Source: Helicobacteraceae bacterium
GTDB taxonomy: Bacteria; Campylobacterota; Campylobacteria; Campylobacterales; Sulfurimonadaceae
NCBI GenBank assembly: GCA_027061425.1
Contig: JALSUN010000062.1
Span: forward strand, 1 to 13,146
Direction: 5' to 3'
DNA: 13,146 nucleotides
In this document: piece after piece, positions 6,956 to 13,146 of the stretch
Layout: each line of letters opens with the position of its first letter
Position numbering within the stretch: position 1 is the first letter of the stretch
Translations under genes and position numbers: made by a program
The notes under the pieces: generated by a model
The model's input: the letters and a program-made list of their open reading frames with translations, nothing else
The model's database searches: none
Told to the model about the DNA's origin: nothing

Positions 6956-6964
6956 ATTATAACA
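6956..6964 (-). promoter_or_regulatory. Extended -10 promoter of yaaA-marC
   Basis: The minus strand reads TGTTATAAT, a perfect TATAAT with the TGn extension. It lies in the 27-bp gap between the cyclase stop (6966) and the yaaA TTG start (6938). The predicted leader is only about 10 nt, just long enough for the AAGAG ribosome site. This implies that yaaA-marC can be expressed apart from the cyclase operon, although read-through is also possible because no terminator is seen between them. Confidence 0.65.
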
Positions 6965-6965
6965 C

Positions 6966-9095
6966 CTATTTGGTCAGCATGGTCGTGATGGGCTCAAAAG
7001 TCTCGATACCTTGAGCAAGGGCATTCTCACAACGGGTGACATAAAGTTGGTAGAGTCTGCTGCTGTATCGGGTCTGGAGTGTTTTAAAACATATAAGTGC
7101 TTCTTGTAGTTGACTGTTCCTATAGAAAGTCAGTGCTTCTTGGTAGCCTTGGGCCTCTTCTTCATTGTAGGTACGCTCTCGTGATAAAACCTCAAAGATC
7201 TCGACAGGATGTTGCTTGCCCTTGACTTTGACGATATCAACAGAACGTTGGAGGTAGGTAAGAGAGAGTTGCGCTTTAGTAGCTTGGGAGATGAGGATAT
7301 GACTACCGTAGAGTTTGTTGAGTCCCTCAAGACGTGAGGCGAGGTTAACGTTGTCTCCGATGATGGTGTAGTCAGAACGCCCTGTAGAACCCATCTCACC
7401 GATGGTGACCTCTCCTGTGTGGATACCGATACCGATCTCTATAGTAATGTTAAATCGCTCTTTTAGCGTAGCATTGAGTGTCTGGAGTAGTTTTATCTGC
7501 TCTAGTGCTGAAGTGAGGGCTTTGTCTGCATGGTCTTTAACGTGCACTGGAGCATTCCAGTAGGCCATAATGGCGTCACCAATAAACTTATCGATGGTAC
7601 CCTCTTGTTTTGTGATGTTCTCTACCATCGGTGTCATGTAGGTGTTGAGCATGTTAATCACCTCTTTAGGGTCTCCTAACTGCTCGGAGATGGAGGTAAA
7701 AGAGCGGATGTCAGAGAAAAAAACACTGACTATTCTGTTGTGGGGTTCCAGTAGTGTTTCTGAGCTGTTGGCAATGAGGTCTTGCATGACACGAGGTGAG
7801 ACTTTTTTGGCAAACATATTCATAATCATCTGCTTTTGTTTGAGACTGATAATGTAATTGATGAGTAGGGCTGAAACATAACCAAAGAGCAGCGCAGCTA
7901 TAGGGAATAAGATGTTAACAGCAATTCCTTCTTTGAAGAGGAGGTGGTTAAAAAAGAGATAGTAGCTATAGAGAGAAGCAATTAGTAAGGGAAGGCTTAT
8001 CCAGACACTTACAAGTGAAAAGAGGCCGATAGCCAGGATAGTAGTAGATGCAATAAGCAGAAGGTCAACTTGTTCTGGCTCTTGGGCAAAGGCTATGAAG
8101 TCTTTTTTTAACAAGTTGTCTATAACGTTGGCATGAACTTCTACACCTGGCATGAGAATATCAAAGGGAGTGGCTCTAAGATCAGAGAGACCTATGGCCG
8201 AGGTTCCTACCAACACAAATTTTCCTGTAACATCTTGCGCTGAGAAATTCTTGTTTAGGATGTCTGCGGCACTAATGTAGGTAAAGGTGTGTGAAGGGCC
8301 TCTATAGTTGACCATAAGACGTGAAAACCGGTCAGTGGGGATTTGTAAGTCTCCCACCTTGATATGCTCTACACTGTTTTGCGCATTATCAAAAATGACT
8401 TTTTGTGCGTTAGCATAGATGCGTACCATCTCAAGAGCTAAAGAGGGATAAATACTCCCTTGATAGGTCATGAGTAGGGGTACCAGTCGTATCATACCCC
8501 CTTCATCGGGAGTGTTATTAAAAAAGCCACTGGAGTAGAAGGCATCTTGAATGATAGGAATGTTGAGTGTCAAACTGTTAGGGTGGATGAGATACTCTGT
8601 ATTACTGCCACCTTTAGTGATGAAGATAGCAGGGATAAGGGGTTCTACAGTTGAGGAACTTTTTTCATAAGAGAAGAAGTATCCACCAATAGTAGGGGTT
8701 TGAGAGATAGTCTTTGCAAGTATGGCATCGTTATCTCTTAGCTCTTTTGTACTACAGTTTAATTCCGAGGCGATGTGTAATGGTGAACTTTTGTCCGCTT
8801 CAGAAAAGACAATGTCTAAACCTATAATACCTGCTTGTGCATCACTCAGGTTTTGGATGAGCTTGGCGACTCTGTTGCGAGACCAAGGCCATTGCCCCTC
8901 TTGCTTAAGGCTCCTCTCATCAATATCTATAATGACGACATTTTGAGTTGTCTCTATGGGACCACGCAGTACAAAGAGAAAGTCTCGGAGTCTGTTATCA
9001 AGAGAGAGAAAGGTTTGTGGGATAAGCAGGTAGGCAGTAGAGAGGGTGAAAACCAAAACTACTACTGTAAATAAACGCCACCAGAACTTTTTCAT
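6966..9095 (-). CDS. CHASE2-domain class III adenylate cyclase (inner-membrane sensor)
   Basis: 709 residues. One N-terminal helix (about 6-25) is followed by a periplasmic CHASE2 sensor domain (about 28-335, with VVIIDIDERSL and GQWPWSRNRVAKL near its start and LMPGVEVHANVIDNLL near its end). Three helices come next (about 343-366, 369-384 and 392-415), then a cytoplasmic cyclase domain (about 455-640). Catalytic residues are complete: metal-binding Asp462 (FFSDIRSFTS) and Asp507 (DKFIGDA), base-selecting Lys503 and Thr577 (DYTIIGDN), Asn584 and Arg588 (NVNLASRLE). The Lys/Thr pair is the kind found in bacterial adenylate rather than guanylate cyclases, so the product should be cAMP from ATP. 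A short helical, TPR-like tail (645-690) follows. The start is 6 bp after the fecR stop without a clear ribosome site, suggesting coupling. Confidence 0.93.
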   Translation of the reverse strand: MKKFWWRLFTVVVLVFTLSTAYLLIPQTFLSLDNRLRDFLFVLRGPIETTQNVVIIDIDERSLKQEGQWPWSRNRVAKLIQNLSDAQAGIIGLDIVFSEADKSSPLHIASELNCSTKELRDNDAILAKTISQTPTIGGYFFSYEKSSSTVEPLIPAIFITKGGSNTEYLIHPNSLTLNIPIIQDAFYSSGFFNNTPDEGGMIRLVPLLMTYQGSIYPSLALEMVRIYANAQKVIFDNAQNSVEHIKVGDLQIPTDRFSRLMVNYRGPSHTFTYISAADILNKNFSAQDVTGKFVLVGTSAIGLSDLRATPFDILMPGVEVHANVIDNLLKKDFIAFAQEPEQVDLLLIASTTILAIGLFSLVSVWISLPLLIASLYSYYLFFNHLLFKEGIAVNILFPIAALLFGYVSALLINYIISLKQKQMIMNMFAKKVSPRVMQDLIANSSETLLEPHNRIVSVFFSDIRSFTSISEQLGDPKEVINMLNTYMTPMVENITKQEGTIDKFIGDAIMAYWNAPVHVKDHADKALTSALEQIKLLQTLNATLKERFNITIEIGIGIHTGEVTIGEMGSTGRSDYTIIGDNVNLASRLEGLNKLYGSHILISQATKAQLSLTYLQRSVDIVKVKGKQHPVEIFEVLSRERTYNEEEAQGYQEALTFYRNSQLQEALICFKTLQTRYSSRLYQLYVTRCENALAQGIETFEPITTMLTK

Positions 9096-9101
9096 AGATT
9101 A

Positions 9102-9884
9102 CTACGGGTTGTAAGGTGGTGGTTGGGTGGAGTTGTCCACATTTAGGTTGATGTCAAAAGGTTCTTGGACAGGTGGCGGTGGCACTGGTAATGTATCACC
9201 CACTATAGTCCCTATTCGTGATGATCTTCTATTGAGTATCTGTTCATCTATTAATGTCTGTTTTTGGGCATCTGGTGTGCTCAAAAGTTGTCTGGGTGCT
9301 TGTTGGAGATGCATACCTAACATGACAGGTGCAAATATTTTAACATCTATCTCTTTTAATGACCACTCTTCTCCTTTGTAGACAAGCATTTTACCTGCAG
9401 GTACTTCAAAAGTTAAACCACTGTTAGTCCAGACAATGATGGCTCCTTTAATACAGCCAATGATTTCGGTATCGTCTTCTACATAAGCCATAAATTGTGT
9501 TCCTCTAATACCTATAGAAGCTGCTTGCGTTTTGATTTTAAAGCGTTCAGGTGCGATTTTACCGATTTTACCGGTGACACTTTTAAAAAAGCCACGTTTA
9601 ATCTGCATCTGAACCTTAATCTCACCGGTATCCTGAAAAGCTTCAAACAGATACTCTGTTTTAGGACCAACTGTTATGACTGTGTCATCATTCAAAATTG
9701 CCTGGACTTTAGACTGTGCAGAAGTTTTTATAAGGTCTTTTTCTAAAAGCAGTAGCCCTTTGGAAATTTGGCTGTCTTGATGACTTCTAACGAGTGTGGC
9801 ATTACCTGTCACACTTGTAATATGTCCAATACTTGCTTGAAGTGCTGTCAACAGTAATGTCAGTAGCAGTATATGTTTCATCAT
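9102..9884 (-). CDS. FecR-domain periplasmic protein
   Basis: 260 residues. The signal peptide spans about residues 1-17 (LLLTLLLTALQA). A FecR domain follows at about 45-155: the DLIKTSAQSKVQAILNDDTV strand pair, TVGPKTEYLF, KRGFFKSVTGKI and KTQAASIGIRGTQFMAYV, which are the usual FecR core motifs. The tail (233-260) is proline-rich (PVPPPPVQEP, QPPPYNP). Unlike FecR itself there is no N-terminal anti-sigma helix, so it is a secreted FecR-fold protein and not an iron-citrate regulator. It sits between an outer-membrane barrel gene and the cyclase gene. Two ATGs occur in a row; the AGGAG site is 3 bp from the first and 6 bp from the second (9881), so the true start is probably the second. Confidence 0.88.
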   Translation of the reverse strand: MMKHILLLTLLLTALQASIGHITSVTGNATLVRSHQDSQISKGLLLLEKDLIKTSAQSKVQAILNDDTVITVGPKTEYLFEAFQDTGEIKVQMQIKRGFFKSVTGKIGKIAPERFKIKTQAASIGIRGTQFMAYVEDDTEIIGCIKGAIIVWTNSGLTFEVPAGKMLVYKGEEWSLKEIDVKIFAPVMLGMHLQQAPRQLLSTPDAQKQTLIDEQILNRRSSRIGTIVGDTLPVPPPPVQEPFDINLNVDNSTQPPPYNP

Positions 9885-9887
9885 GTT

Positions 9888-9893
9888 CTCCTA
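9888..9893 (-). promoter_or_regulatory. fecR ribosome site overlapping the preceding stop codon
   Basis: On the minus strand, TAG (stop of the barrel gene, 9893-9891) continues as TAGGAG, so AGGAG at 9892-9888 uses bases of the stop codon. A ribosome ending the barrel gene would sit on the fecR start, favouring coupled translation. Confidence 0.8.
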
Positions 9894-11075
9894 GTAGTTG
9901 TAAACGAGACTTAATATGCTCTCATGTTTGTCGTAGGTGGCCAAGTCATAACTTGAACTGTTATTTATGTAGTGATAACTTAGGTTGGCTCTAAGCCCAT
10001 AAAAAAGCTCACGTTCTAAAGCTACTTTAATGTTGTGCATATTGTCATGACGTTTAAGGTCTTGAACCTCGGCAAAATTTGAATTTCGATACTGGTAATC
10101 CAAGATGAAATCAGCAATGTTGTCAAGAGTATAGATACCACCCATACTTCCATAGATGAAAACCCTGTCTGTAAAAATGTCAACAGGAGTTTTGGTACCA
10201 GTATAGTTTTCATAACGTCCTTTAAGATAAACAAAAAGGCCATCTTTTAGCCAGTAAATTCCACCACCACCGCTCATCATCTCATCATCACGCTGCGCGT
10301 CTATGGCTCTAAAGTAATGGCGCTTTGTATAGTTGGCATGTATATTTAGATATAAGGTATCACTCAGTGCATAGGTGAGATCAGGTCGTACACCCGACTC
10401 CTCTAGCATGTCAGCATCGAGGTAGTGTAGCCTGTCATAAAAGATAGGAATATAGAAGGTCAGGTCTCCTGTTTTATAACCGCCTCCTGCATATAAACGC
10501 CCATAAGTGATGTTATAAAAAGAGGCATCAAAGTTATTTTGGTAGTAAAGATTGGCATCGCTACGTAAAAAGAAGCCTCCATTGCCTCCAATGTCATAGA
10601 TGTAACTCATGTCGGCACGTGCTCTTGTAAAAAGCGTGCTTGAACTTCCCTCAAGGGTAGTGGCGTTGAAATCTCTGATGACTGTGTCATTAGGATTGAT
10701 GTTGATGTTAGAGTCATAACCCAAGCCAAGTGATGCCCGTGTCTTAAAAGTGTTTAAGGAGACCTCTTTGGACTTTTTAAAGGTTTCAAGAGAAGTTCTT
10801 TGCGCAGGCGAAAGTACGGCTTTATCGACATCTGCTAAGACAGCATTGGCCTCTCGAGGCATCTGCATGTTTTTATAAAGGTTTGAGAGTTTTAAATGCG
10901 CTTGAGTGTCTTGGTCGTTTTCAAGGATAGCTTGTTCGTAGGATGCTTGTGCGAGGTTAGTGTTTCCCTCTTTTTCATAGCACATTCCCTTCTCGACGTT
11001 GTTCTCTAGCTGAAGACACGAGGCAGATAAAAGTGGTGATAAGAGTAGCGATATAAGAAAGACTTTAGTCATCAT
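9891..11075 (-). CDS. Outer-membrane beta-barrel protein with N-terminal TPR segment
   Basis: 394 residues. The signal peptide (about 1-18, LISLLLSPLLSA) is followed by a helical TPR-like region (about 20-108: LAQASYEQAILENDQDTQAH, LKLSNLYKNM and EANAVLADVDKAVL). From about 112 the sequence becomes a barrel of alternating strands beginning with ASLGLGYDSNININP and ending in ESILSLVYNY, an aromatic C-terminus as expected for BAM-assembled barrels. The TPR-then-barrel plan and the GYDSN motif recall surface lipoprotein assembly modifier (DUF560/Slam) and related TPR-porins, but it is shorter than typical Slam proteins and I do not assign that function. Its immediate upstream partner is a lipoprotein. 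AGGA is 3 bp from the first of two ATGs and 6 bp from the second (11072), which is the likelier start. Confidence 0.82.
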   Translation of the reverse strand: MMTKVFLISLLLSPLLSASCLQLENNVEKGMCYEKEGNTNLAQASYEQAILENDQDTQAHLKLSNLYKNMQMPREANAVLADVDKAVLSPAQRTSLETFKKSKEVSLNTFKTRASLGLGYDSNININPNDTVIRDFNATTLEGSSSTLFTRARADMSYIYDIGGNGGFFLRSDANLYYQNNFDASFYNITYGRLYAGGGYKTGDLTFYIPIFYDRLHYLDADMLEESGVRPDLTYALSDTLYLNIHANYTKRHYFRAIDAQRDDEMMSGGGGIYWLKDGLFVYLKGRYENYTGTKTPVDIFTDRVFIYGSMGGIYTLDNIADFILDYQYRNSNFAEVQDLKRHDNMHNIKVALERELFYGLRANLSYHYINNSSSYDLATYDKHESILSLVYNY

Positions 11076-11078
11076 GTT

Positions 11079-11083
11079 TCCTA
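11079..11083 (-). promoter_or_regulatory. Ribosome site of the TPR-barrel gene overlapping the lipoprotein stop
   Basis: The lipoprotein stop TAG (11083-11081 on the minus strand) runs into AGGA, giving TAGGAAAC followed by ATGATG. This is nearly the same junction as that before fecR at 9888-9893. Confidence 0.8.
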
Positions 11084-12757
11084 GGTTGTTGGAATAATAT
11101 AAGAGTATAACATACCTGTGTCATCTGCTATGATGAGACCAGCACCATCTGTAGCACCATCAGACACCTGTGTGAAGGTTTGAACCTTAAAGTCAAACAT
11201 CCAATACGCATTGATGCTCATACCATTTGTAAAAAGGAAAAGCCCAATATGTTTAATGTTGGCGATACCTTGTGAAGCAGTTACCTCTATTTTACCTACT
11301 CTACCAGCTGCTTGTATCGCATAAGCAGTGCTTGAAGGAAAGGGCTCCCATTTAACTACCCCACCAATGCCTGAAGAGATGTAGATACTGCCAGACACAC
11401 TGGGATCTAAAGTTGTTTGATGGATGTTCCCTGGTATAGAGATGTTAACATCTATGGTCTGTGTCTGAAGGTTGTAGAGGGAGAGGTCTTTGTTGTATCT
11501 TGAGAGCACCATATAAGAATCTGAAGAGTAGTAAAAGAGATGAACATCTACTAAAGGCGTTTGGTTTAAAGTTGTTAACTTAGTGGGATTTTTAGGGTCA
11601 TTGACATCCAAGCTGAGCAGTCCCTCCAGCGTATCTGCACAGTAGAGGGTGGTGTCTTTGATGGAGATACTATATACAGGATATGCTGTTGAAAACGTAC
11701 TAAGTAGTTTAGGCTGACGGACATTAGTGACATCAACGATAGCAATCCCCTTGGAAGTGGCGAGGTAGGCAGTGCGATTATCGTCTGCAGAAAAGTGGAT
11801 GTCATACACCTTTCCTACAACATTTTGATCGAGATGTGAGAGACTTTGTATACCTGTTTTAGTAGGAGAAAAAAGGTCATAGGAGAGGATGCTCATCCCT
11901 TCGTCACTTGCAAGGTATAATCGGTCACTAGAGATCTTGAGATTGTTGATGTGATCATGGGTCTGGTAACTTGCATAGGGAGTGAGGTCAGGATGTTTGA
12001 CGTTGGTTAATTCAGCTGTATTCTCTGTTAAAAAATTAAAACTAAGCAGTGATGTACCACTAAAGTAGTTACCAGATAAATCTTGTAGTGTAGAAGTGTT
12101 GAGTTCTACTGTGTAATTAATCGGTGAACTTCCAAGTGTCAGGTTGGTGTCGGGATGAAATTCGATGAGGTTCCCCAAGACTTTTAATGTTCCTGAGTAG
12201 TAGGTGCCACTTGCATCATAGAGCTTTACAGCAGAAGTTGAAAGTGTTGGAGAGATGGCCTCATCAAACTGAATGTAGATCATAGTGTAAGCAGGAATAT
12301 AATTTGCATTATTCTGGGGTAGTGTCGTGACGAATTGAGGAGGTGTCGTGTCGATAGTGTTTGAGGTCTCAAAAGGTATTATTTTATTTTGACTTAGATG
12401 GCGACTTTTTGTGGTAGTGACCTGAGGTGTTATAATTATCTCATAAGAGGTTAATCCATCAAAATAGCGCAGGGGTACAAGTATGATTTGCTGATCGTTA
12501 TAGGTTACCGTGAGTGGGTGGTGCTCTCCAAGGCTGTTTTGTATGTAGATGGTGTTAGCATCTACACTGCTTGGGTCTAAGGTCTCATTGATATCTAAAA
12601 TAAGTTTGGCAGAAACAGGCACGGTTAATACATTTGGTGCTGAAAGTGCAAGACTGACTCTAAAAGGTTCAGAAGTTTTAGAGAGAGTAGATCTTGTTTC
12701 GCTTGAACTACAACCTAAAAAGAGTAATGGAACTAGAAGATAAAAAAGATACTTCAT
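11081..12757 (-). CDS. Outer-membrane lipoprotein with two Ig-like domains and a beta-propeller
   Basis: 558 residues from the preferred ATG at 12757. An in-frame ATG at 12811 would add 18 polar residues before the signal and lacks a comparable ribosome site, whereas GAAGGGG lies 5 bp from 12757. The signal is MKYLFYLLVPLLFLGC, a lipobox with Cys16; Ser at +2 favours the outer membrane. Residues about 33-131 and 137-245 are two bacterial Ig-like (Big_5/SbsA type) domains: VPVSAKLILDINETLDPSSV and YIPAYTMIYIQFDEAISPTL. From about 263 to 470 come repeated LVIVD-type propeller blades (YLASDEGMSILSYDL, YLATSKGIAIVDVTN and LYCADTLEGLLSLDVND). The C-terminal 90 residues are another beta-rich part, partly similar to the end of the next gene upstream. 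It is probably a surface or periplasm-facing ligand or scaffold protein. No enzyme motif was seen. Confidence 0.85.
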   Translation of the reverse strand: MKYLFYLLVPLLFLGCSSSETRSTLSKTSEPFRVSLALSAPNVLTVPVSAKLILDINETLDPSSVDANTIYIQNSLGEHHPLTVTYNDQQIILVPLRYFDGLTSYEIIITPQVTTTKSRHLSQNKIIPFETSNTIDTTPPQFVTTLPQNNANYIPAYTMIYIQFDEAISPTLSTSAVKLYDASGTYYSGTLKVLGNLIEFHPDTNLTLGSSPINYTVELNTSTLQDLSGNYFSGTSLLSFNFLTENTAELTNVKHPDLTPYASYQTHDHINNLKISSDRLYLASDEGMSILSYDLFSPTKTGIQSLSHLDQNVVGKVYDIHFSADDNRTAYLATSKGIAIVDVTNVRQPKLLSTFSTAYPVYSISIKDTTLYCADTLEGLLSLDVNDPKNPTKLTTLNQTPLVDVHLFYYSSDSYMVLSRYNKDLSLYNLQTQTIDVNISIPGNIHQTTLDPSVSGSIYISSGIGGVVKWEPFPSSTAYAIQAAGRVGKIEVTASQGIANIKHIGLFLFTNGMSINAYWMFDFKVQTFTQVSDGATDGAGLIIADDTGMLYSYIIPTT

Positions 12758-12762
12758 GGTAA

Positions 12763-12769
12763 CCCCTTC
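12763..12769 (-). promoter_or_regulatory. Strong ribosome site fixing the lipoprotein start
   Basis: GAAGGGG on the minus strand, 5 bp before the ATG at 12757. It places the start directly ahead of the lipoprotein signal and argues against the longer 576-residue reading frame. Confidence 0.85.
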
Positions 12770-12770
12770 A

Positions 12771-12796
12771 GTTATATTGTTCATAACAATTATAAC
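12771..12796 (-). promoter_or_regulatory. Operon promoter -10 within an imperfect inverted repeat
   Basis: The minus strand has a perfect TATAAT at 12794-12789, giving a leader of about 25 nt to the lipoprotein ATG. It lies inside an imperfect inverted repeat: GTTATA/TATAAC outer arms and TGTT/AACA inner arms around a CAT centre, with one unpaired base. No clear -35 at 16-18 bp is visible. The repeat could be an operator or an RNA hairpin in the leader. Confidence 0.5.
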
Positions 12797-12827
12797 TGTT
12801 AAGCGTTTCAAAACTGTTCCAAACAGT
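12794..12827 (-). promoter_or_regulatory. Repeated AACAGTT half-sites upstream of the operon promoter
   Basis: On the minus strand AACAGTT occurs at 12818-12812 and again at 12800-12794, direct copies 18 bp apart; the second touches the -10. The first also forms an inverted repeat with ACTGTT (12827-12822) around a 3-base spacer, followed by TTTT. This could be a binding site for a regulator or a weak terminator of the upstream gene; the short 6-bp stem and short T-run make the terminator weak. Confidence 0.4.
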
Positions 12828-12872
12828 AAAACAGCTAGTACCTAGAGAAGTCTTGTATCGTAACGTGTACGG

Positions 12873-13146
12873 TTAATTAAACAAATACGCATGAACTGTA
12901 CCCTGTGTGTCTGTTATGAAATTTATACTTTTAGATATTGGTGTGTCATATGCTACATAACCGGCTGAAGCAACTTTATAGGGTAAAAGAAGATATTTTG
13001 TTAGTAATATCGAACCAGAACCACTATCATATGGTGTGAAATAAAGAAGTCCTAAATCTTTTAAAACAGCAAAAGAAGCATTTGCATTAAAAACATTGCG
13101 TCTTACTTGTGAAGTATAGGCTGCAATGGCTAAAGGATGTACAATG
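12873..13146 (-). CDS. C-terminal part of an unknown protein, related to the end of the neighbouring lipoprotein
   Basis: An open frame enters from the right edge (first full codon at 13145) and runs 90 codons to a TAA at 12875-12873. The peptide is beta-rich and has no transmembrane helix or enzyme motif. Two short segments resemble the C-terminus of the lipoprotein encoded just downstream: LKDLGLLYFT against IKHIGLFLFT (5 of 10 identical, the rest mostly conservative), and ITDTQGTVHAYLF near the stop against IADDTGMLYSYII near its stop, in the same order. It is therefore likely the tail of a paralogous Ig-like/propeller protein. The gap to the lipoprotein ATG is 115 bp and contains that gene's promoter. 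The N-terminus, and hence the domain content, is outside the window. Confidence 0.7.
   Translation of the reverse strand, partial: IVHPLAIAAYTSQVRRNVFNANASFAVLKDLGLLYFTPYDSGSGSILLTKYLLLPYKVASAGYVAYDTPISKSINFITDTQGTVHAYLFN

Noticed and set aside
8722..9074. Open frames on the plus strand opposite the cyclase gene
   Set aside because: They overlap a gene with strong domain evidence, show low-complexity composition typical of antisense frames, and have no family features or ribosome sites of note.
9102..9884. FecR anti-sigma regulator of an iron-siderophore system
   Set aside because: There is no N-terminal cytoplasmic anti-sigma region, no FecI sigma factor and no TonB receptor in the cluster; the protein has a cleavable signal peptide and only shares the FecR periplasmic fold.
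11013..11027. Lipobox in the TPR-barrel protein (LSASC around Cys20)
   Set aside because: The -3 position is Ser rather than Leu/Val/Ile, and barrel proteins are normally cleaved by signal peptidase I; LLSA/S is a good type I site.
9891..11075. Slam (surface lipoprotein assembly modifier) assignment for the TPR-barrel protein
   Set aside because: The TPR-barrel plan, the GYDSN motif and the lipoprotein neighbour fit, but the protein is shorter than typical Slam proteins and generic TPR-barrels share these traits; it is kept only as a possibility in the annotation.

Overview
The window looks like a piece of a Campylobacterota (Epsilonproteobacteria) chromosome, of the free-living Sulfurimonas/Sulfurovum kind. 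This rests on low-GC, tightly packed genes, on promoters that show little more than a TATAAT-like -10 element, and on the gene mix: NhaA, a Sel1-repeat outer-membrane phospholipase A, YaaA, MarC and a CHASE2 adenylate cyclase. The assignment is an inference from style and content; no rRNA or other phylogenetic marker is present.

Layout. (1) Bases 1-137 are the 3' end of a transketolase gene, followed by a strong rho-independent terminator. (2) Bases 245-2383 (+) hold nhaA (Na+/H+ antiporter) with a predicted outer-membrane beta-barrel gene starting immediately after its stop codon. (3) Bases 2472-3233 (+) hold an rRNA/tRNA 2'-O-methyltransferase of the TrmH/RlmB type with its own promoter. 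(4) A heptanucleotide tandem repeat separates it from a convergent thioredoxin-like gene (3285-3602, -). (5) A perfect 26-bp palindrome lies in the divergent promoter region between the thioredoxin gene and a (+) pair: a Sel1-repeat/outer-membrane phospholipase A fusion (3675-4853) and a potassium-channel-like membrane protein (4856-5545). (6) From 5577 to the right edge everything is on the (-) strand. In transcription order this is the C-terminal end of an unknown gene (13146-12873); a four-gene cluster of an Ig-like/beta-propeller lipoprotein (12757-11081), a TPR plus beta-barrel outer-membrane protein (11075-9891), a FecR-domain periplasmic protein (9884-9102) and a CHASE2-adenylate cyclase (9095-6966); then yaaA (6938-6210) and marC (6197-5577), which have a promoter of their own.

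How the genes may work together. The four-gene cluster is the most interesting part. Its gaps are 5-6 bp, and at two junctions the stop codon of one gene is built into the Shine-Dalgarno sequence of the next. The predicted locations run from the outer membrane (lipoprotein, barrel) through the periplasm (FecR) to the inner membrane (CHASE2 sensor with a cytoplasmic cyclase). That suggests an envelope-sensing device reporting to cAMP, although this is inference. The (+) strand pair of a phospholipase and an ion channel, and the nhaA/beta-barrel pair, also look like envelope or ion-homeostasis units.

No mobile elements, CRISPR arrays, tRNA or rRNA genes were seen. No gene-free stretch exceeds 115 bp.
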